The notes beneath the pieces were generated by a model. The model did no database searches and was not told the origin of the DNA. It was given only the letters and a program-made list of their open reading frames with translations. Of a DNA stretch of 64,000 nt, positions 17,870 through 28,389 are shown piece by piece (the stretch's first letter is position 1; each line of letters begins with the position of its first letter). The stretch comes from Flavobacterium shii (GTDB lineage Bacteria > Bacteroidota > Bacteroidia > Flavobacteriales > Flavobacteriaceae): assembly GCF_025847235.1 (NCBI RefSeq), contig NZ_JAOZEW010000002.1:1-64000 (forward strand). The letters are read 5' to 3'. Position numbers and translations under genes: made by a program.

Positions 17870-20800
17870 ATGAGTTTCATTAACAGTATTATTAAAGTCT
17901 TTGTAGGTGATAAATCACAAAAAGATGTCAAAGCTTTACAACCTTATTTAAACAAAATTAAAACTTTCGAAACTAGCTTAACCGCTTTGTCTCATGACGA
18001 GCTAAGGGCTAGGACTGCATTTTTTAAAGAAAAAATAAAAGAAGCAAGAGCCGAAAAAGATGCTAAAATCGCTTCTCTTAAAACAGAAGTAGAAAGCATT
18101 GAGGATATTGATAAAAGAGAAGACATCTACGAAGCTATTGATACTTTAGAAAAAGAAGCTTACGAAATCTCAGAGAAAACATTATTGGAGATTCTTCCAG
18201 AAGCGTTTTCTGTAGTAAAAGAAACAGCGCGTCGTTTTAAAGATAACTCTCAAATCGAAGTTACTGCTACTGCAAAAGACCGCGAACTTTCGGCTACAAA
18301 AACTTATATTACAATAGATGGAGAAAAATCTATCTGGGCTAATAAATGGAATGCTGCCGGAAAAGAAATTACTTGGGACATGGTTCACTACGATGTTCAG
18401 TTAATTGGTGGGATGGTATTACATGAAGGAAAAGTTGCAGAGATGCAAACTGGTGAGGGTAAAACTTTGGTAGCAACCTTACCTCTTTATTTAAATGCTT
18501 TAACTGGAAACGGAGTACACTTAGTAACTGTGAATGATTACTTAGCAAAACGTGATAGTACATGGAAAGCACCTTTATTTGAATTTCATGGTTTAACTGT
18601 TGATTGTATTGATAATCACCAACCAAGTTCTGAAGGAAGAAAAAAAGCATATGATGCCGATATTACTTACGGAACAAATAATGAATTCGGATTTGACTAC
18701 CTAAGAGATAATATGGCGCATTCGCCAAACGACTTGGTGCAAAGAAAACACAATTATGCAATTGTCGATGAGGTCGATTCTGTATTAATTGATGATGCAA
18801 GAACACCACTTATCATTTCTGGTCCAGTTCCTCAAGGAGACCGTCATGAGTTTAATGAATTGAAACCAAAAATTGAAAACTTAGTAAGTTTACAGCGCCA
18901 ATTGGCAAATGGTTTCTTAGCTGAAGCTAAAAAATTAATAAAAGAAGGAAATACCAAAGAAGGTGGTTTCTTATTATTAAGAGCTTACAGAAGTTTACCT
19001 AGAAACAAAGCTTTAATTAAATTTTTGAGTGAAGAAGGAATCAAACAATTGCTTCAAAAAACCGAAAATCAATACATGCAGGACAACAACCGTGATATGC
19101 ATAAAATTGATGAGGCTTTATACTTCGTAATTGAAGAAAAAAACAATCAAGTTGAATTAACTGATAACGGAATCAAATTCCTATCGGGAGATACTGATGC
19201 AGACTTTTTTGTATTACCAGATATCGGAACCGAAATCGCTGCGATTGAAAAACAAAAATTAGACAAAGACGCTGAAGCTGAAGCCAAAGAAAGATTATTT
19301 CAGGATTTTGGTGTAAAAAGCGAGCGTATCCATACTTTAACTCAGTTATTAAAAGCGTATGCTCTTTTTGAAAAAGATGTAGAGTACGTAATCATGGACA
19401 ATAAGATTATGATTGTCGATGAGCAAACAGGTCGTATCATGGATGGTCGTCGTTATTCAGACGGATTACACCAGGCGATTGAGGCTAAAGAAAACGTAAA
19501 AATCGAAGCTGCAACTCAAACTTTTGCAACTGTTACATTACAGAACTACTTTAGAATGTACAGCAAACTAGGTGGTATGACTGGTACTGCAGTAACAGAA
19601 GCTGGTGAGTTATGGCAAATATATAAACTGGATGTTGTAGAGATTCCTACGAATCGCCCAATGTCTAGAATAGACAAAGAAGATTACATTTACAAAACTA
19701 CACGTGAAAAATTCAATGCTGTAATCGAAGATGTAACTGAATTATCAAAAGCAGGAAGACCTGTTTTAATTGGAACAACATCTGTAGAGATATCTGAGTT
19801 ATTAAGCCGTATGCTTAAAATGAGAGGTGTTGCACACAATGTATTGAATGCTAAAATGCACAAGCAAGAGGCACAAATCGTAGAAGAAGCAGGAAAATCC
19901 GGAGTAGTAACCATTGCAACCAATATGGCTGGTCGTGGTACCGATATTAAATTATCTCCAGAGGTGAAAGCTGCAGGAGGTTTAGCAATCGTTGGTACAG
20001 AGCGTCATGATTCACGTCGTGTCGACAGACAGTTACGTGGTCGTGCTGGTCGTCAGGGAGATCCGGGAAGTTCTCAATTTTATGTTTCTCTTGAGGATAA
20101 CCTAATGCGTTTATTTGGTTCAGAAAGAGTTGCCAAAGTAATGGATAGAATGGGATTACAAGAAGGTGAAGTAATTCAGCATTCTATGATGACCAAATCT
20201 ATCGAACGTGCTCAGAAAAAAGTAGAAGAAAACAACTTTGGAGTTCGTAAACGTTTATTAGAATATGATGACGTTATGAATTCACAACGTGAAGTAGTTT
20301 ACAAACGTCGTCGTCATGCATTGTTTGGTGAGCGTTTAAAACTTGATATCGCAAACATGCTTTACGATACATGTGAAGTTATCGTAGATCACAATAAAGC
20401 AACTAATGATTTTAAAAATTTCGAATTTGACTTAATTCGTTATTTCTCTATAACATCTCCAATCTCTGAAGCTGATTTTATTAAATCTACAGAAATTGAG
20501 ATTACAGGAAAAATCTATAAAGAAACTTTAGCATTTTATACAGAGAAAACAGAACGTAGTGCAAGAGAAGCTTTTCCTATCATTAAAGGAGTTTACGAAG
20601 AGAAAAACAACCAATTTGAGCGTATTGTAGTTCCGTTTACAGATGGAATCAAAACATTAAATGTTGTTACCGATCTTAAAAAAGCATACGAGACTGAAGG
20701 AGCGCAACTAATTGCAGATTTTGAGAAAAACATCACATTATCTATCGTTGATGAAGCTTGGAAAAAACACTTACGTAAAATGGACGAATTGAAACAATCT

Positions 20801-21211
20801 GTTCAACTTGCTGTTCACGAGCAAAAAGACCCATTGCTTATCTATAAATTAGAAGCTTTTAATTTATTCCGTTCAATGCTTGAGAATGTAAACAAAGAAG
20901 TTATTTCATTCTTATTCAAAGGTGATTTACCAGCTCAAAACGTTCCAGAAATTCAGGAAGCAAGAGAAGTACGCCAGAAAGAAAATTATAAATTAAGTAA
21001 AGACGAAATCGAAAATAGTGAAAGTATCAACCGCGAAGCTGGGGAAACTCAACAACGCCAAGTTACTGAAACTATCACTAGAGATATGCCAAAAATCAAT
21101 CGTAATGATACTGTAACAGTTCAACAAGTTGCAACTGGAACAATCGAAACGATGAAATTTAAAAAAGCCGAAAGCCTAATTGCTTCTGGCGAATGGGTTA
21201 TCGTTAAATAA
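17870..21211 (+). CDS. secA: preprotein translocase ATPase SecA
   Basis: The motor ATPase of the Sec pathway, 1113 residues, longer than E. coli SecA (901) as is usual in Bacteroidota. Walker A is MQTGEGKT (about 191-198), motif II is [21 protein letters not shown], and the second motor half has [12 protein letters not shown] and [16 protein letters not shown]. An insertion of about 100 residues follows the first motor motifs. The C-terminus ends in ASGEWVIVK and lacks the zinc-binding CxCxSG tail. Single gene, terminated by a strong hairpin. Confidence 0.97.
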   Translation: MSFINSIIKVFVGDKSQKDVKALQPYLNKIKTFETSLTALSHDELRARTAFFKEKIKEARAEKDAKIASLKTEVESIEDIDKREDIYEAIDTLEKEAYEISEKTLLEILPEAFSVVKETARRFKDNSQIEVTATAKDRELSATKTYITIDGEKSIWANKWNAAGKEITWDMVHYDVQLIGGMVLHEGKVAEMQTGEGKTLVATLPLYLNALTGNGVHLVTVNDYLAKRDSTWKAPLFEFHGLTVDCIDNHQPSSEGRKKAYDADITYGTNNEFGFDYLRDNMAHSPNDLVQRKHNYAIVDEVDSVLIDDARTPLIISGPVPQGDRHEFNELKPKIENLVSLQRQLANGFLAEAKKLIKEGNTKEGGFLLLRAYRSLPRNKALIKFLSEEGIKQLLQKTENQYMQDNNRDMHKIDEALYFVIEEKNNQVELTDNGIKFLSGDTDADFFVLPDIGTEIAAIEKQKLDKDAEAEAKERLFQDFGVKSERIHTLTQLLKAYALFEKDVEYVIMDNKIMIVDEQTGRIMDGRRYSDGLHQAIEAKENVKIEAATQTFATVTLQNYFRMYSKLGGMTGTAVTEAGELWQIYKLDVVEIPTNRPMSRIDKEDYIYKTTREKFNAVIEDVTELSKAGRPVLIGTTSVEISELLSRMLKMRGVAHNVLNAKMHKQEAQIVEEAGKSGVVTIATNMAGRGTDIKLSPEVKAAGGLAIVGTERHDSRRVDRQLRGRAGRQGDPGSSQFYVSLEDNLMRLFGSERVAKVMDRMGLQEGEVIQHSMMTKSIERAQKKVEENNFGVRKRLLEYDDVMNSQREVVYKRRRHALFGERLKLDIANMLYDTCEVIVDHNKATNDFKNFEFDLIRYFSITSPISEADFIKSTEIEITGKIYKETLAFYTEKTERSAREAFPIIKGVYEEKNNQFERIVVPFTDGIKTLNVVTDLKKAYETEGAQLIADFEKNITLSIVDEAWKKHLRKMDELKQSVQLAVHEQKDPLLIYKLEAFNLFRSMLENVNKEVISFLFKGDLPAQNVPEIQEAREVRQKENYKLSKDEIENSESINREAGETQQRQVTETITRDMPKINRNDTVTVQQVATGTIETMKFKKAESLIASGEWVIVK

Positions 21212-21277
21212 TAAAAATAGTATTCAGTCGCAGTTTACAGTCTAATACTGCAAACTTAAAATTGAGACTACAAACTC

Positions 21278-21312
21278 AAAAATCCCCAATTACTATGTAG
21301 TTGGGGATTTTT
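21278..21312 (+). terminator. rho-independent terminator of secA
   Basis: Perfect 12-bp stem with CCCC/GGGG core (21278-21289 with 21301-21312) and trailing T run, 67 bp after the secA stop. Confidence 0.88.
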
Positions 21313-21358
21313 TATTGCAAAAAAGACTAAATTCATCCAAAGCAAAACGAATAAAATG

Positions 21359-21366
21359 TATTTTTG
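21359..21366 (+). promoter_or_regulatory. Bacteroidota -7 box TATTTTTG
   Basis: Exact TAnnTTTG match 24 bp before the TTG start at 21391. No TTG lies at the -33 distance, which is compatible with a regulated promoter. Confidence 0.6.
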
Positions 21367-21390
21367 CAATCGAAAACAACGAAATAAACT

Positions 21391-21768
21391 TTGAAGCAAT
21401 TTTTCATCATATTTCTTTCCTGTACGCTTTTAATACCTTCTTTTGGTAGTTTTTTCGTTTATACATCATTCAAATTAAATCAGGAAGAAATATCTAAAAC
21501 TATTTGTGTACAACGCAAAATGGTTTTTAATTCATGTAACGGTCGATGTGATCTTCAAAAAAGCTTGAAGAAATACGCCGATAACGAAAAAAGAATGCAA
21601 AACAATCTGAAAGAAAAAGCAGAAGTCATTTACATTCAAAACTCCACCACAAACAATTTAAAATTAGTAGCCCCAATCGAATCAAAAGCAAAAATATTTG
21701 CTTCTTTCGACAAGAAACCTATTTCCGTTTCTAATACTACTTTTCACCCTCCATCCTATTTTATATAA
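21391..21768 (+). CDS. small secreted Cys protein upstream of TonB receptor
   Basis: A 125-residue protein with an N-terminal signal segment (MKQFFIIFLSCTLLIPSFG). Cysteines lie in ICVQRK and in NSCNGRCDLQKSLKK; this Cys-Asn-Gly-x-Cys block recurs in small Bacteroidota proteins beside metal-receptor genes. It ends in FHPPSYFI. The TTG at 21391 is the only possible start, since an in-frame stop lies 6 bp upstream (21382-21384) and the signal peptide begins there. It precedes a TonB receptor and PepSY gene. Metal handling is inferred; no enzyme motif is seen. Confidence 0.65.
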   Translation: MKQFFIIFLSCTLLIPSFGSFFVYTSFKLNQEEISKTICVQRKMVFNSCNGRCDLQKSLKKYADNEKRMQNNLKEKAEVIYIQNSTTNNLKLVAPIESKAKIFASFDKKPISVSNTTFHPPSYFI

Positions 21769-21863
21769 ATTCTAGTTACACATTTCAATTCATATTGGAA
21801 TAATTTTTCTTGTCTTAAGATGAGGAAAAACACACGTTACTTTAAAATTTTATATAATCTAAA

Positions 21864-24023
21864 ATGAAAAAAATATGCTTTACCCTATTAATCATAGGGC
21901 AATGTGTCTTTGCGCAAAACACAACGAAACAAGACACTACCAAAACACAAGAACTGGAAAATATTTTCGTAACAGCCAATCGTACTGCTACATTACGTAA
22001 AGAAACTCCAGTCGCGATAAGCAAATTAACCGCAAAAACAATCAACGAAACCAAAGCAACAGCGGTTTATGAAATCATCAATAAAACTCCTGGTGTTTTA
22101 ATGGTAAACTTGGGTAACGAACAACATATGATGTCGATTCGCCAACCAATGACAACAAATGCGTATTACTTATATCTGGAAGACGGTTTACCGATTCGCC
22201 CAATGGGAATCTTCAATCACAACGCACTATTAGAAATTAATCAATTTAATCTTCAAAGCATAGAAGTCGTAAAAGGTCCCGTTTCCTCATTATATGGGCC
22301 TGAAGCTGTTGGTGGAACAATCAACTTAATTTCATTAAAACCACCAGTTGATCCTGAGTTTAAATTTGGGGTACAGGCAGATAATTATGGCTACCGAAGA
22401 TTTCAAGCAGCGGGCGGAGCAACAATAGGGAAAGTCGGTTTTCATATTGCAGGAATTTCAAGTTTACAAGAAAACGGCTGGATGACTTATTCCGATTATA
22501 ACAAAGACAATCTAAATGCCCGAATCGATTACAACATCTCCCCTTCTACCCGATTAATAAGTAATACCATGTATGGAAAATATTACTCGGATATGAGCGG
22601 AAGTGTCAACGAAGAAGCTTTTAACAATAGAACTTACAAAAGCACTACCGATTTCACCTATAGAAAATCCGAAGCTTTACGAACACGATTAACACTGGAA
22701 CACGATTGGAATAACAGTTCAAGTAGTTACATAACAGGTTATTTACGCGATAATAAATTAGGACAAAACCCATCTTATGGAATTAGATGGAGTCCTACTG
22801 TAAATCCAACAACTGCTAAAGGAGAAGTAAATTCGAATAACTTTAAAAGTTATGGCGCCATCGGACAGCATACTCAAAAGTTTGATTTCCTAAATACCAA
22901 AATTGTCGCTGGAGCTCTATACGATTACTCACCAGTCACTTATTGGTCTTACGTAATTGATTTAAAAGCAAATTTAAACCCGGGAGAAACAGGAAAGCAA
23001 ACCGTAGATTCCTATCAAATTATTGCCGAACATCCAGATTCTAAACTAGCCGATTATACAGCCGATATTTTCAACACGGCAGGATATGCGCAATTGAGTT
23101 TTAATCCAATCGAAAAATTAATCATCACCATTGGTGGTCGTTATGACAACATGAAAGTAAATTACGAAAATGGACTCGATAATTCTACCGGAAGCAAAAT
23201 CTATGACAAAGCAACTTTTAAGGCAGGAGCGAATTACAATCCGTTTGAATTTGCTGGTTTTTACGGCAATTATTCACAAGGATTTGCGCCTCCGGGAATT
23301 ACTTCCATTTTTAGAACCAAACCCGGAACAGGGGGAACAACAGGTATTCCTGCAGATTTTTATTATAATCTAAGCCCTGCAACTTTCAACAATTACGAAA
23401 TTGGCGGATGGATTACTCTTTTAGAAAACAAACTAAATTTTGACTACGCTTTCTATTATATGGAAGGTAAAAATGAATTATTAAACGTAAAGCTTCCCGA
23501 TAATTCAACCGATTATCGTTCGGCAGGCGAAACACGTCATAAAGGAATTGAATTTGGTGCTACATACAGACCTTCCAAACAATTCAATATTCGTGCGGGA
23601 GGAACTTATGCACAACATACTTACATCGATTTTAAGCTTTCGGATAAACCAAGCGATCCCATTCAGAATTTAGACGGAAAAGAAATGCCGGCAGCGCCAA
23701 AATGGTCTGGAAATTCAGAAATAAGTTATTACCCAAATTGGCTCCCTAACCTAAGAACATCGATAGAATGGCAACTTGTAGGTAGTTACTACCAAGACCA
23801 AATTAATACTGTAAAATACGATGGCTATAATTTATTCAATGCAAGAATAGGCTATCAATGGAAAAGCATTGAAATCTATGGAAATGTACTCAATCTAACC
23901 GATAAATTATACGCCTATAATGTTTCAAGAGCCAATACAACAGATGCTCAGCCTACATATACTGCAGCAGCACCAAGAACTTTTGTATTCGGAATACAAT
24001 ACAATCTTTCATTAAAAAAATAA
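21864..24023 (+). CDS. TonB-dependent outer membrane receptor
   Basis: A 719-residue outer membrane receptor for energy-driven uptake. Signal peptide (about 1-17), plug domain (about 45-160) with IEVVKGPVSSLYGPEAVGGTINLIS, and a 22-stranded-barrel region to a C-terminal aromatic-rich end. It lacks the N-terminal carboxypeptidase-like domain of SusC, and no SusD follows, so it is a siderophore/metal type rather than a glycan type. The neighbouring Cys protein and PepSY membrane protein support iron or copper. The ligand is not determined. Confidence 0.92.
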   Translation: MKKICFTLLIIGQCVFAQNTTKQDTTKTQELENIFVTANRTATLRKETPVAISKLTAKTINETKATAVYEIINKTPGVLMVNLGNEQHMMSIRQPMTTNAYYLYLEDGLPIRPMGIFNHNALLEINQFNLQSIEVVKGPVSSLYGPEAVGGTINLISLKPPVDPEFKFGVQADNYGYRRFQAAGGATIGKVGFHIAGISSLQENGWMTYSDYNKDNLNARIDYNISPSTRLISNTMYGKYYSDMSGSVNEEAFNNRTYKSTTDFTYRKSEALRTRLTLEHDWNNSSSSYITGYLRDNKLGQNPSYGIRWSPTVNPTTAKGEVNSNNFKSYGAIGQHTQKFDFLNTKIVAGALYDYSPVTYWSYVIDLKANLNPGETGKQTVDSYQIIAEHPDSKLADYTADIFNTAGYAQLSFNPIEKLIITIGGRYDNMKVNYENGLDNSTGSKIYDKATFKAGANYNPFEFAGFYGNYSQGFAPPGITSIFRTKPGTGGTTGIPADFYYNLSPATFNNYEIGGWITLLENKLNFDYAFYYMEGKNELLNVKLPDNSTDYRSAGETRHKGIEFGATYRPSKQFNIRAGGTYAQHTYIDFKLSDKPSDPIQNLDGKEMPAAPKWSGNSEISYYPNWLPNLRTSIEWQLVGSYYQDQINTVKYDGYNLFNARIGYQWKSIEIYGNVLNLTDKLYAYNVSRANTTDAQPTYTAAAPRTFVFGIQYNLSLKK

Positions 24024-24037
24024 ATAAAGTTTCTACC

Positions 24038-24170
24038 ACAGATTAAAAAGAGTATTTAAAGCAGATTTAAAAAAAATGAACCATTAAGAAATTAAGGTTC
24101 ATTAAGCATAAAACTTAAATTTTCTTAATGATGAAAAAATCATTTTAATCCTTTAAATCTGTGACTGAAA
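24038..24170. repeat. imperfect inverted repeat ending in CACAGATT / AATCTGTG
   Basis: This gap has outer arms cacagattaaa (near 24041) and tttaaatctgtg (near 24153-24164), with inner arms around ttaaggttcattaag and cttaa words. Similar CACAGATT..AATCTGTG words occur at 41.76-41.85 kb. It may fold into a long imperfect hairpin after the receptor gene. Confidence 0.55.
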
Positions 24171-24190
24171 AATAATAATTATTAGAAGCT

Positions 24191-24272
24191 ATTCCCGCTC
24201 TCTGCTTTATCTTTTTTTGAGGCGAAAAAAACGCCTCAAAAAAAGGATATCGGATCCATCGGGGCTAAAAAA
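24191..24272. repeat. TCCCGCT...ATCGGGGCTA intergenic repeat, copy 1
   Basis: Starts with attcccgct and ends with ccatcggggctaaaa. Its core is a perfect 13-bp hairpin (24212-24224 with 24232-24244, 7-nt loop). A second element with the same ends is at 52.8-53.0 kb, in the same orientation relative to the gene that follows. An in-frame TTG inside this copy would extend the next protein, but the extension is only translated repeat. Confidence 0.6.
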
Positions 24273-24279
24273 CCTAACA

Positions 24280-25884
24280 ATGAGCAAAGAAATAAAAAGA
24301 AAAAATCCTTCCAAAAAGAAAGATTCGAAAATCATCAAGAAAATCAAACAGCACATGTACAAATGGCACCGTACAATTGGGCTTATTACAATTGTTCCTG
24401 TAATATTCTGGACACTATCAGGGTTGATGCATCCGTTTATGGCACATTTCTTTAAACCCGAAATCGCCCATGATAAAATAGAACAACAACCAGTTACAAA
24501 AAACGAATTACAATATTCGATTCAGGAGGTTTTACAAAAAAACAATATCTCTGAATTCAAAAATTTCAGAATTGTAACTTTCAATAATGCTGCTTTTTAT
24601 CAAGTGAAAACCATTACTGGTGACTTATTATATTTTGACACTTTAAATGCAAAAAAACTAATCAATGGAGATCAAAAATATGCCGAATGGCTTTCGCGTT
24701 ATTTTTTAGATGACCAAAAAAGCTCCGTAAAAAAGAGCGAAGTTATTACCGAATTCACCTCACAATATAAATATGTAAATCGCTATTTACCAGTTTACAA
24801 AATAAGTTTTGATCGCCCTGATGCGATGCAGGTTTATGTCGAAACATCTTCAAGTAAATTAGCCACTTATAACCCAACCTCGAGACAAACATTCATTTGG
24901 TTCTTCGATACTTTCCATAACTGGTCTTTTATTGACGCCATTACCAACAACAGTGTCCGAATCATTACAATGATTTTATTGTTATCCATTATTGGATTCT
25001 CGGCACTTAGCGGAATCTTAATTTATGGCTTATTGTGGAAACAATTCAAAAAAACGGATAGCCTACAACCCAAAAAAGGGCTTAGAAAATACCACCGTCA
25101 AATTGGAATTTGGATTTCGCTTTTCACTTTAACTTTTGCTTTTAGTGGCGCATACCATGCAACGACCAAATGGGAACCATATACATTATCTCAAATGATA
25201 TATGAACCTACTTTTACAATCAAAGACATCACTCTTCCTAACAATAATCTGGATTTAGATTGGAATCGTTTCCAAAATTCAAGTATTATTACATTAAACA
25301 ATACCACTTATTATCGTTGTCAATTGGCAGAAAAAGAAAATAAGAAATTCAAAAAACCGAAATCAGATTCAAATTCAAAATGGGATAAAAAAGGCGATCC
25401 AAAATCTGAAGTAGTTTACATCAATGCAACAACCAATAAAATCACACCAAATACTGATCTTCAATATGCTGAATTTCTGGCGTATTATTTTACTGATGGT
25501 GCTCCAAAAGCAGCCTGTTGCGAAATGGTAGAAACCAATGAAGAACCTGAAATTTCTTTAGAAAATGTAAAATTATTAGAGACAAAAGTCTTAACCGATT
25601 TTGAAAGTAGAGAGTATGGTTTTGTCAACAAAAGATTGCCCGTAATCAAACTTGCGTATGACACTCCGGATAAAACAACTTACTTTATCGAAACTTCAAC
25701 CTCCAGATTGGCTGCAATAATAAAAAATGGAGATAAAGTAGAAGGGTACTCATTTGCCATTTTGCATAAATTTTTATTTATGGATTGGGCAGGAAAAAAC
25801 ATTCGGGATCTAACTATGGTTCTGGCGGCTTTAGCCATTTTAATAGTTAGTATTTTAGGTTTTATTTTATTTTTGAAGAAGTAA
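24280..25884 (+). CDS. PepSY-associated TM protein (iron-regulated membrane protein family)
   Basis: A 534-residue inner membrane protein. TM1 is near residues 30-50 (WHRTIGLITIVPVIFWTLSG), two TM segments lie near 235-255 and 285-310 (YHRQIGIWISLFTLTFAFSG), and a last TM is at the C-terminus (LAALAILIVSILGFILFLKK). The two large loops have PepSY-like features. Such proteins accompany TonB siderophore receptors and may reduce iron or other metals. A CCEM motif sits in the second loop. ATG 24280 is chosen because the upstream extension falls inside an intergenic repeat. Confidence 0.85.
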   Translation: MSKEIKRKNPSKKKDSKIIKKIKQHMYKWHRTIGLITIVPVIFWTLSGLMHPFMAHFFKPEIAHDKIEQQPVTKNELQYSIQEVLQKNNISEFKNFRIVTFNNAAFYQVKTITGDLLYFDTLNAKKLINGDQKYAEWLSRYFLDDQKSSVKKSEVITEFTSQYKYVNRYLPVYKISFDRPDAMQVYVETSSSKLATYNPTSRQTFIWFFDTFHNWSFIDAITNNSVRIITMILLLSIIGFSALSGILIYGLLWKQFKKTDSLQPKKGLRKYHRQIGIWISLFTLTFAFSGAYHATTKWEPYTLSQMIYEPTFTIKDITLPNNNLDLDWNRFQNSSIITLNNTTYYRCQLAEKENKKFKKPKSDSNSKWDKKGDPKSEVVYINATTNKITPNTDLQYAEFLAYYFTDGAPKAACCEMVETNEEPEISLENVKLLETKVLTDFESREYGFVNKRLPVIKLAYDTPDKTTYFIETSTSRLAAIIKNGDKVEGYSFAILHKFLFMDWAGKNIRDLTMVLAALAILIVSILGFILFLKK

Positions 25885-25900
25885 TTTCAAGCTACTGAGA

Positions 25901-25945
25901 TTCTAAGTTACTAAAGCTCTAAGTTTTTTCCTTAGTAACTTAGAA
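25901..25945. terminator. bidirectional hairpin of CTAAGTTACT words
   Basis: Arms ttctaagttacta and tagtaacttagaa (25901-25913 with 25933-25945) pair perfectly over 13 bp between convergent genes. The same words occur at 63.0 kb, so it belongs to the simple-word repeats as well. Confidence 0.7.
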
Positions 25946-25947
25946 AC

Positions 25948-26610
25948 TTATCGTGGATTTTCTTCAAAATAACGAGCTTCAATTCGTTTGATATCTTTAA
26001 TAGAACTCTTGGCCCAAGCCAAACGTTTTTCCATAATTTCATCATTGGATAATTGCCACTCAATATCAGTATTTCGTAATCTGTTAGTTAGATTCTGAAT
26101 AATTATCGCTGCCGAAACCGAGATATTCAAACTTTCGGTAAAACCTACCATCGGAATTTTAAGAAAACCATCAGCTCTTTGTAAAATCTCTTCGGATAAA
26201 CCATCTCTTTCTGTACCAAAAAATAAGGCACTTGGTTTAGTAATATCGAAATCCTCAAGTAAGCAATCATTTTCGTGAGGTGTTGTAGCAATAATTTGAT
26301 ATCCTTTATTCTTTAATGTATCTACACAATTCGTAATACTATCGAATGTATTAATATCAACCCATTTTTGGGCTCCCATCGCAATTTCCTTATCTATACT
26401 TTTACCGTAACGTTGCTCGATAACATTAAGTTCCTGAATTCCAAAAACTTCACAACTACGCATTACTGCACTTGTATTGTGCATCTGAAAAATATCCTCG
26501 ACAACAATAGTAAAATGCTTTGTACGATTTTCAAGAACTTTTAAAAACTTGCTCTTTCTATTTTCGGTTAGGATATTTTCAAGAAAATTAAGGTAATCTA
26601 TATTAATCAT
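25948..26610 (-). CDS. TrmH/SpoU-family RNA 2'-O-methyltransferase
   Basis: A 220-residue SPOUT methyltransferase. It shows the three SpoU motifs: VEDIFQMHNTSAVMRSCEVFG (motif 1 with the catalytic-type Asn and Arg), ALFFGTERDGLSEE (motif 2) and IPMVGFTESLNISVSAAI (motif 3). These bind SAM in the trefoil knot. Length and motifs fit TrmH, which methylates Gm18 of tRNA; other RNA targets are possible. ATG at 26610 is chosen because the upstream TTG at 26631 lies in a TATTTTTG -7 box (26629-26636, minus strand). Confidence 0.88.
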   Translation of the reverse strand: MINIDYLNFLENILTENRKSKFLKVLENRTKHFTIVVEDIFQMHNTSAVMRSCEVFGIQELNVIEQRYGKSIDKEIAMGAQKWVDINTFDSITNCVDTLKNKGYQIIATTPHENDCLLEDFDITKPSALFFGTERDGLSEEILQRADGFLKIPMVGFTESLNISVSAAIIIQNLTNRLRNTDIEWQLSNDEIMEKRLAWAKSSIKDIKRIEARYFEENPR

Positions 26611-26628
26611 TTTGGTATTTATTTGCCG

Positions 26629-26636
26629 CAAAAATA
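26629..26636 (-). promoter_or_regulatory. Bacteroidota -7 box TATTTTTG (minus strand)
   Basis: Exact TAnnTTTG on the minus strand, 18 bp before the ATG of the TrmH-family gene. It overlaps the false upstream TTG start. Confidence 0.6.
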
Positions 26637-26712
26637 CTAAAAAGAGTACAATTAAAACGATGAAAAACAGATAGCTTTTAATTTCTATTTGGCAAAAGCA
26701 CAGAAAAATGGT

Positions 26713-27684
26713 TTAATTTTTATCAACCAATTCGGCTAAACTTACATCTAATTTTTTATATAAATTATTCGCCTTAGTCAGATCAATTGCCAAGATATCA
26801 TTTGCATAAGAATCACCTTTAAAAACAGTATTCCCATTTTTAGAATACCTATTTAAGCGTTCGCACATCCTATCAATTTCTTCAACAGAATAATCTGCAT
26901 TGATAAAAGATAAATATCTTTCCAAAATGTATTTCATCCCCTCTTTATAGTTATACATGGAAACGTTGTGATCTTTTGCATAAAAATCAAGATATGCCTG
27001 AAAGTATTTCTCCAAAACTACCGCTCCATATTGCTGAAAAGAAATAACCTCAATCTCTTGAGCACTAATCCCGAAAACAGACGAAGGCAACAAATTAGGT
27101 ACCATATGCATTCCCTTTAACTGTGCATGAGATTTTAATACTTCTGCTGGATTTCTATAAAGCAAGCCAAAAGGTAACTCAGGAAAAATTAATCGTAATT
27201 GATTAACCTGAAATATATGCCACGAATCTAGTTTTACAATTAAATTCTTCTCTTCCAAAAATCTCTTTTGTCCCAATAATGATAGTACAGATTTAATAAG
27301 CACTCCCTTTTTATCAAAATTAAAGGCATCGCTTCTTAAAATCTGATCGATAATTGGGGCTTCGGAAATTACTATATTTTGTGGTGAAACCGATAAAGAC
27401 TGACTCATCATCGTAGAGCCACACCGGGATACATGAAATAATAACGACTTTAACTCTGCCGAAACTAATCCTGCCGACCATTCTATAAGATTCTCTACAG
27501 TACTTACAACTTTATATCCTGTTGAATTGTTATAATGACCTTTACATTTTATAATGGTTTCATCAAAAAAAGGATCTATATACCTTTTATCATCCAGATA
27601 AATCCATTCAAAATATACATCATTATCTGTTTCGACTAACTTATAGGGAATCCAATTTAAAAGTGGATGAGCTGAGTTTTCCAT
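26713..27684 (-). CDS. sulfotransferase-family protein
   Basis: A 323-residue protein with sulfotransferase signatures. FHVSRCGSTMMSQSL (about 83-97) matches the 5'-phosphosulfate-binding loop, and LYRNPAEVLKSHAQLKG (about 175-191) matches the 3'-phosphate-binding segment. It has no signal peptide or membrane segment. It lies downstream of an APS kinase gene on the same strand, which would supply the donor PAPS. The acceptor may be a polysaccharide, lipid or small molecule and cannot be read. A 168-bp gap separates the two genes, so it may have its own promoter. Confidence 0.72.
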   Translation of the reverse strand: MENSAHPLLNWIPYKLVETDNDVYFEWIYLDDKRYIDPFFDETIIKCKGHYNNSTGYKVVSTVENLIEWSAGLVSAELKSLLFHVSRCGSTMMSQSLSVSPQNIVISEAPIIDQILRSDAFNFDKKGVLIKSVLSLLGQKRFLEEKNLIVKLDSWHIFQVNQLRLIFPELPFGLLYRNPAEVLKSHAQLKGMHMVPNLLPSSVFGISAQEIEVISFQQYGAVVLEKYFQAYLDFYAKDHNVSMYNYKEGMKYILERYLSFINADYSVEEIDRMCERLNRYSKNGNTVFKGDSYANDILAIDLTKANNLYKKLDVSLAELVDKN

Positions 27685-27852
27685 TCTATAAAATTTATTT
27701 TTCTTATAAACCTACTATAAGTTTCTATATTGTTTTTTACATCCTAAATATATACATTTTGCAAAGTACAAACTATAAAAACAGTTTATTATGAAGTACG
27801 TAAAGTAAAATGTTATTTAAAAAATTACTCCAAAAGACATTCTGGATACCAG

Positions 27853-28389
27853 TTAAACAGTAGCATCCGGAATATTTTCCATGATAAAAGAATAAAGTTT
27901 ATCGGTTGAAACTGATACAGATTCTAAATCTGTTTTTAGTATTAAATCTGCTTTTAGAGGAATTTCAAAAACATCACTTATTCCTGTAAAATTATTGATC
28001 TTATTACTATCACTATCCGGCAATAATGCTTTTTTATACAACCCTTTTGGATCTCTTTTTATGAGATTATCAATCGAACAATTTAGAAATACAGTTTTAA
28101 CGAATTCATGTTGACCTATCTCATTTCTTAAATCTTCGTAAGGATTTATTACCGACATTAAAACAATAGTTTTTAATCTAACAAAATCCTGACCTACATT
28201 AAAAAGACGTTTAACGTTTTCGCATCTGTCTTCTTTCGAAAATCCCAGATCTTTACATAACGTTTTTCGATAAACATCGCCATCAATTATTTCAACACTA
28301 AATCCTCTTCTAGTTAACAAATGCCCTACATTTTGTGCCAATGTAGTTTTACCTGAACCAGACAAACCTGTAAACTGTATTAATATCAT
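27853..28389 (-). CDS. cysC: adenylylsulfate (APS) kinase
   Basis: A 178-residue stand-alone APS kinase that phosphorylates APS to PAPS. Walker A is GLSGSGKTT (7-15); the family motifs DGDVYRKTLCKDLGFS, EDRCENVKRL, INPYEDLRNEIG, RDPKGLYKKA and FTGISDVFEIP are all present in order. No ATP sulfurylase or PAPS reductase is nearby. The next gene on the strand is a sulfotransferase, so a PAPS-for-modification role is more likely than assimilation. It is divergent from the sirtuin gene. Confidence 0.92.
   Translation of the reverse strand: MILIQFTGLSGSGKTTLAQNVGHLLTRRGFSVEIIDGDVYRKTLCKDLGFSKEDRCENVKRLFNVGQDFVRLKTIVLMSVINPYEDLRNEIGQHEFVKTVFLNCSIDNLIKRDPKGLYKKALLPDSDSNKINNFTGISDVFEIPLKADLILKTDLESVSVSTDKLYSFIMENIPDATV

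Noticed and set aside
24217..24279. TTG-started Arg/Lys-rich extension of the PepSY protein
   Set aside because: It is translated hairpin repeat; ATG at 24280 fits better.
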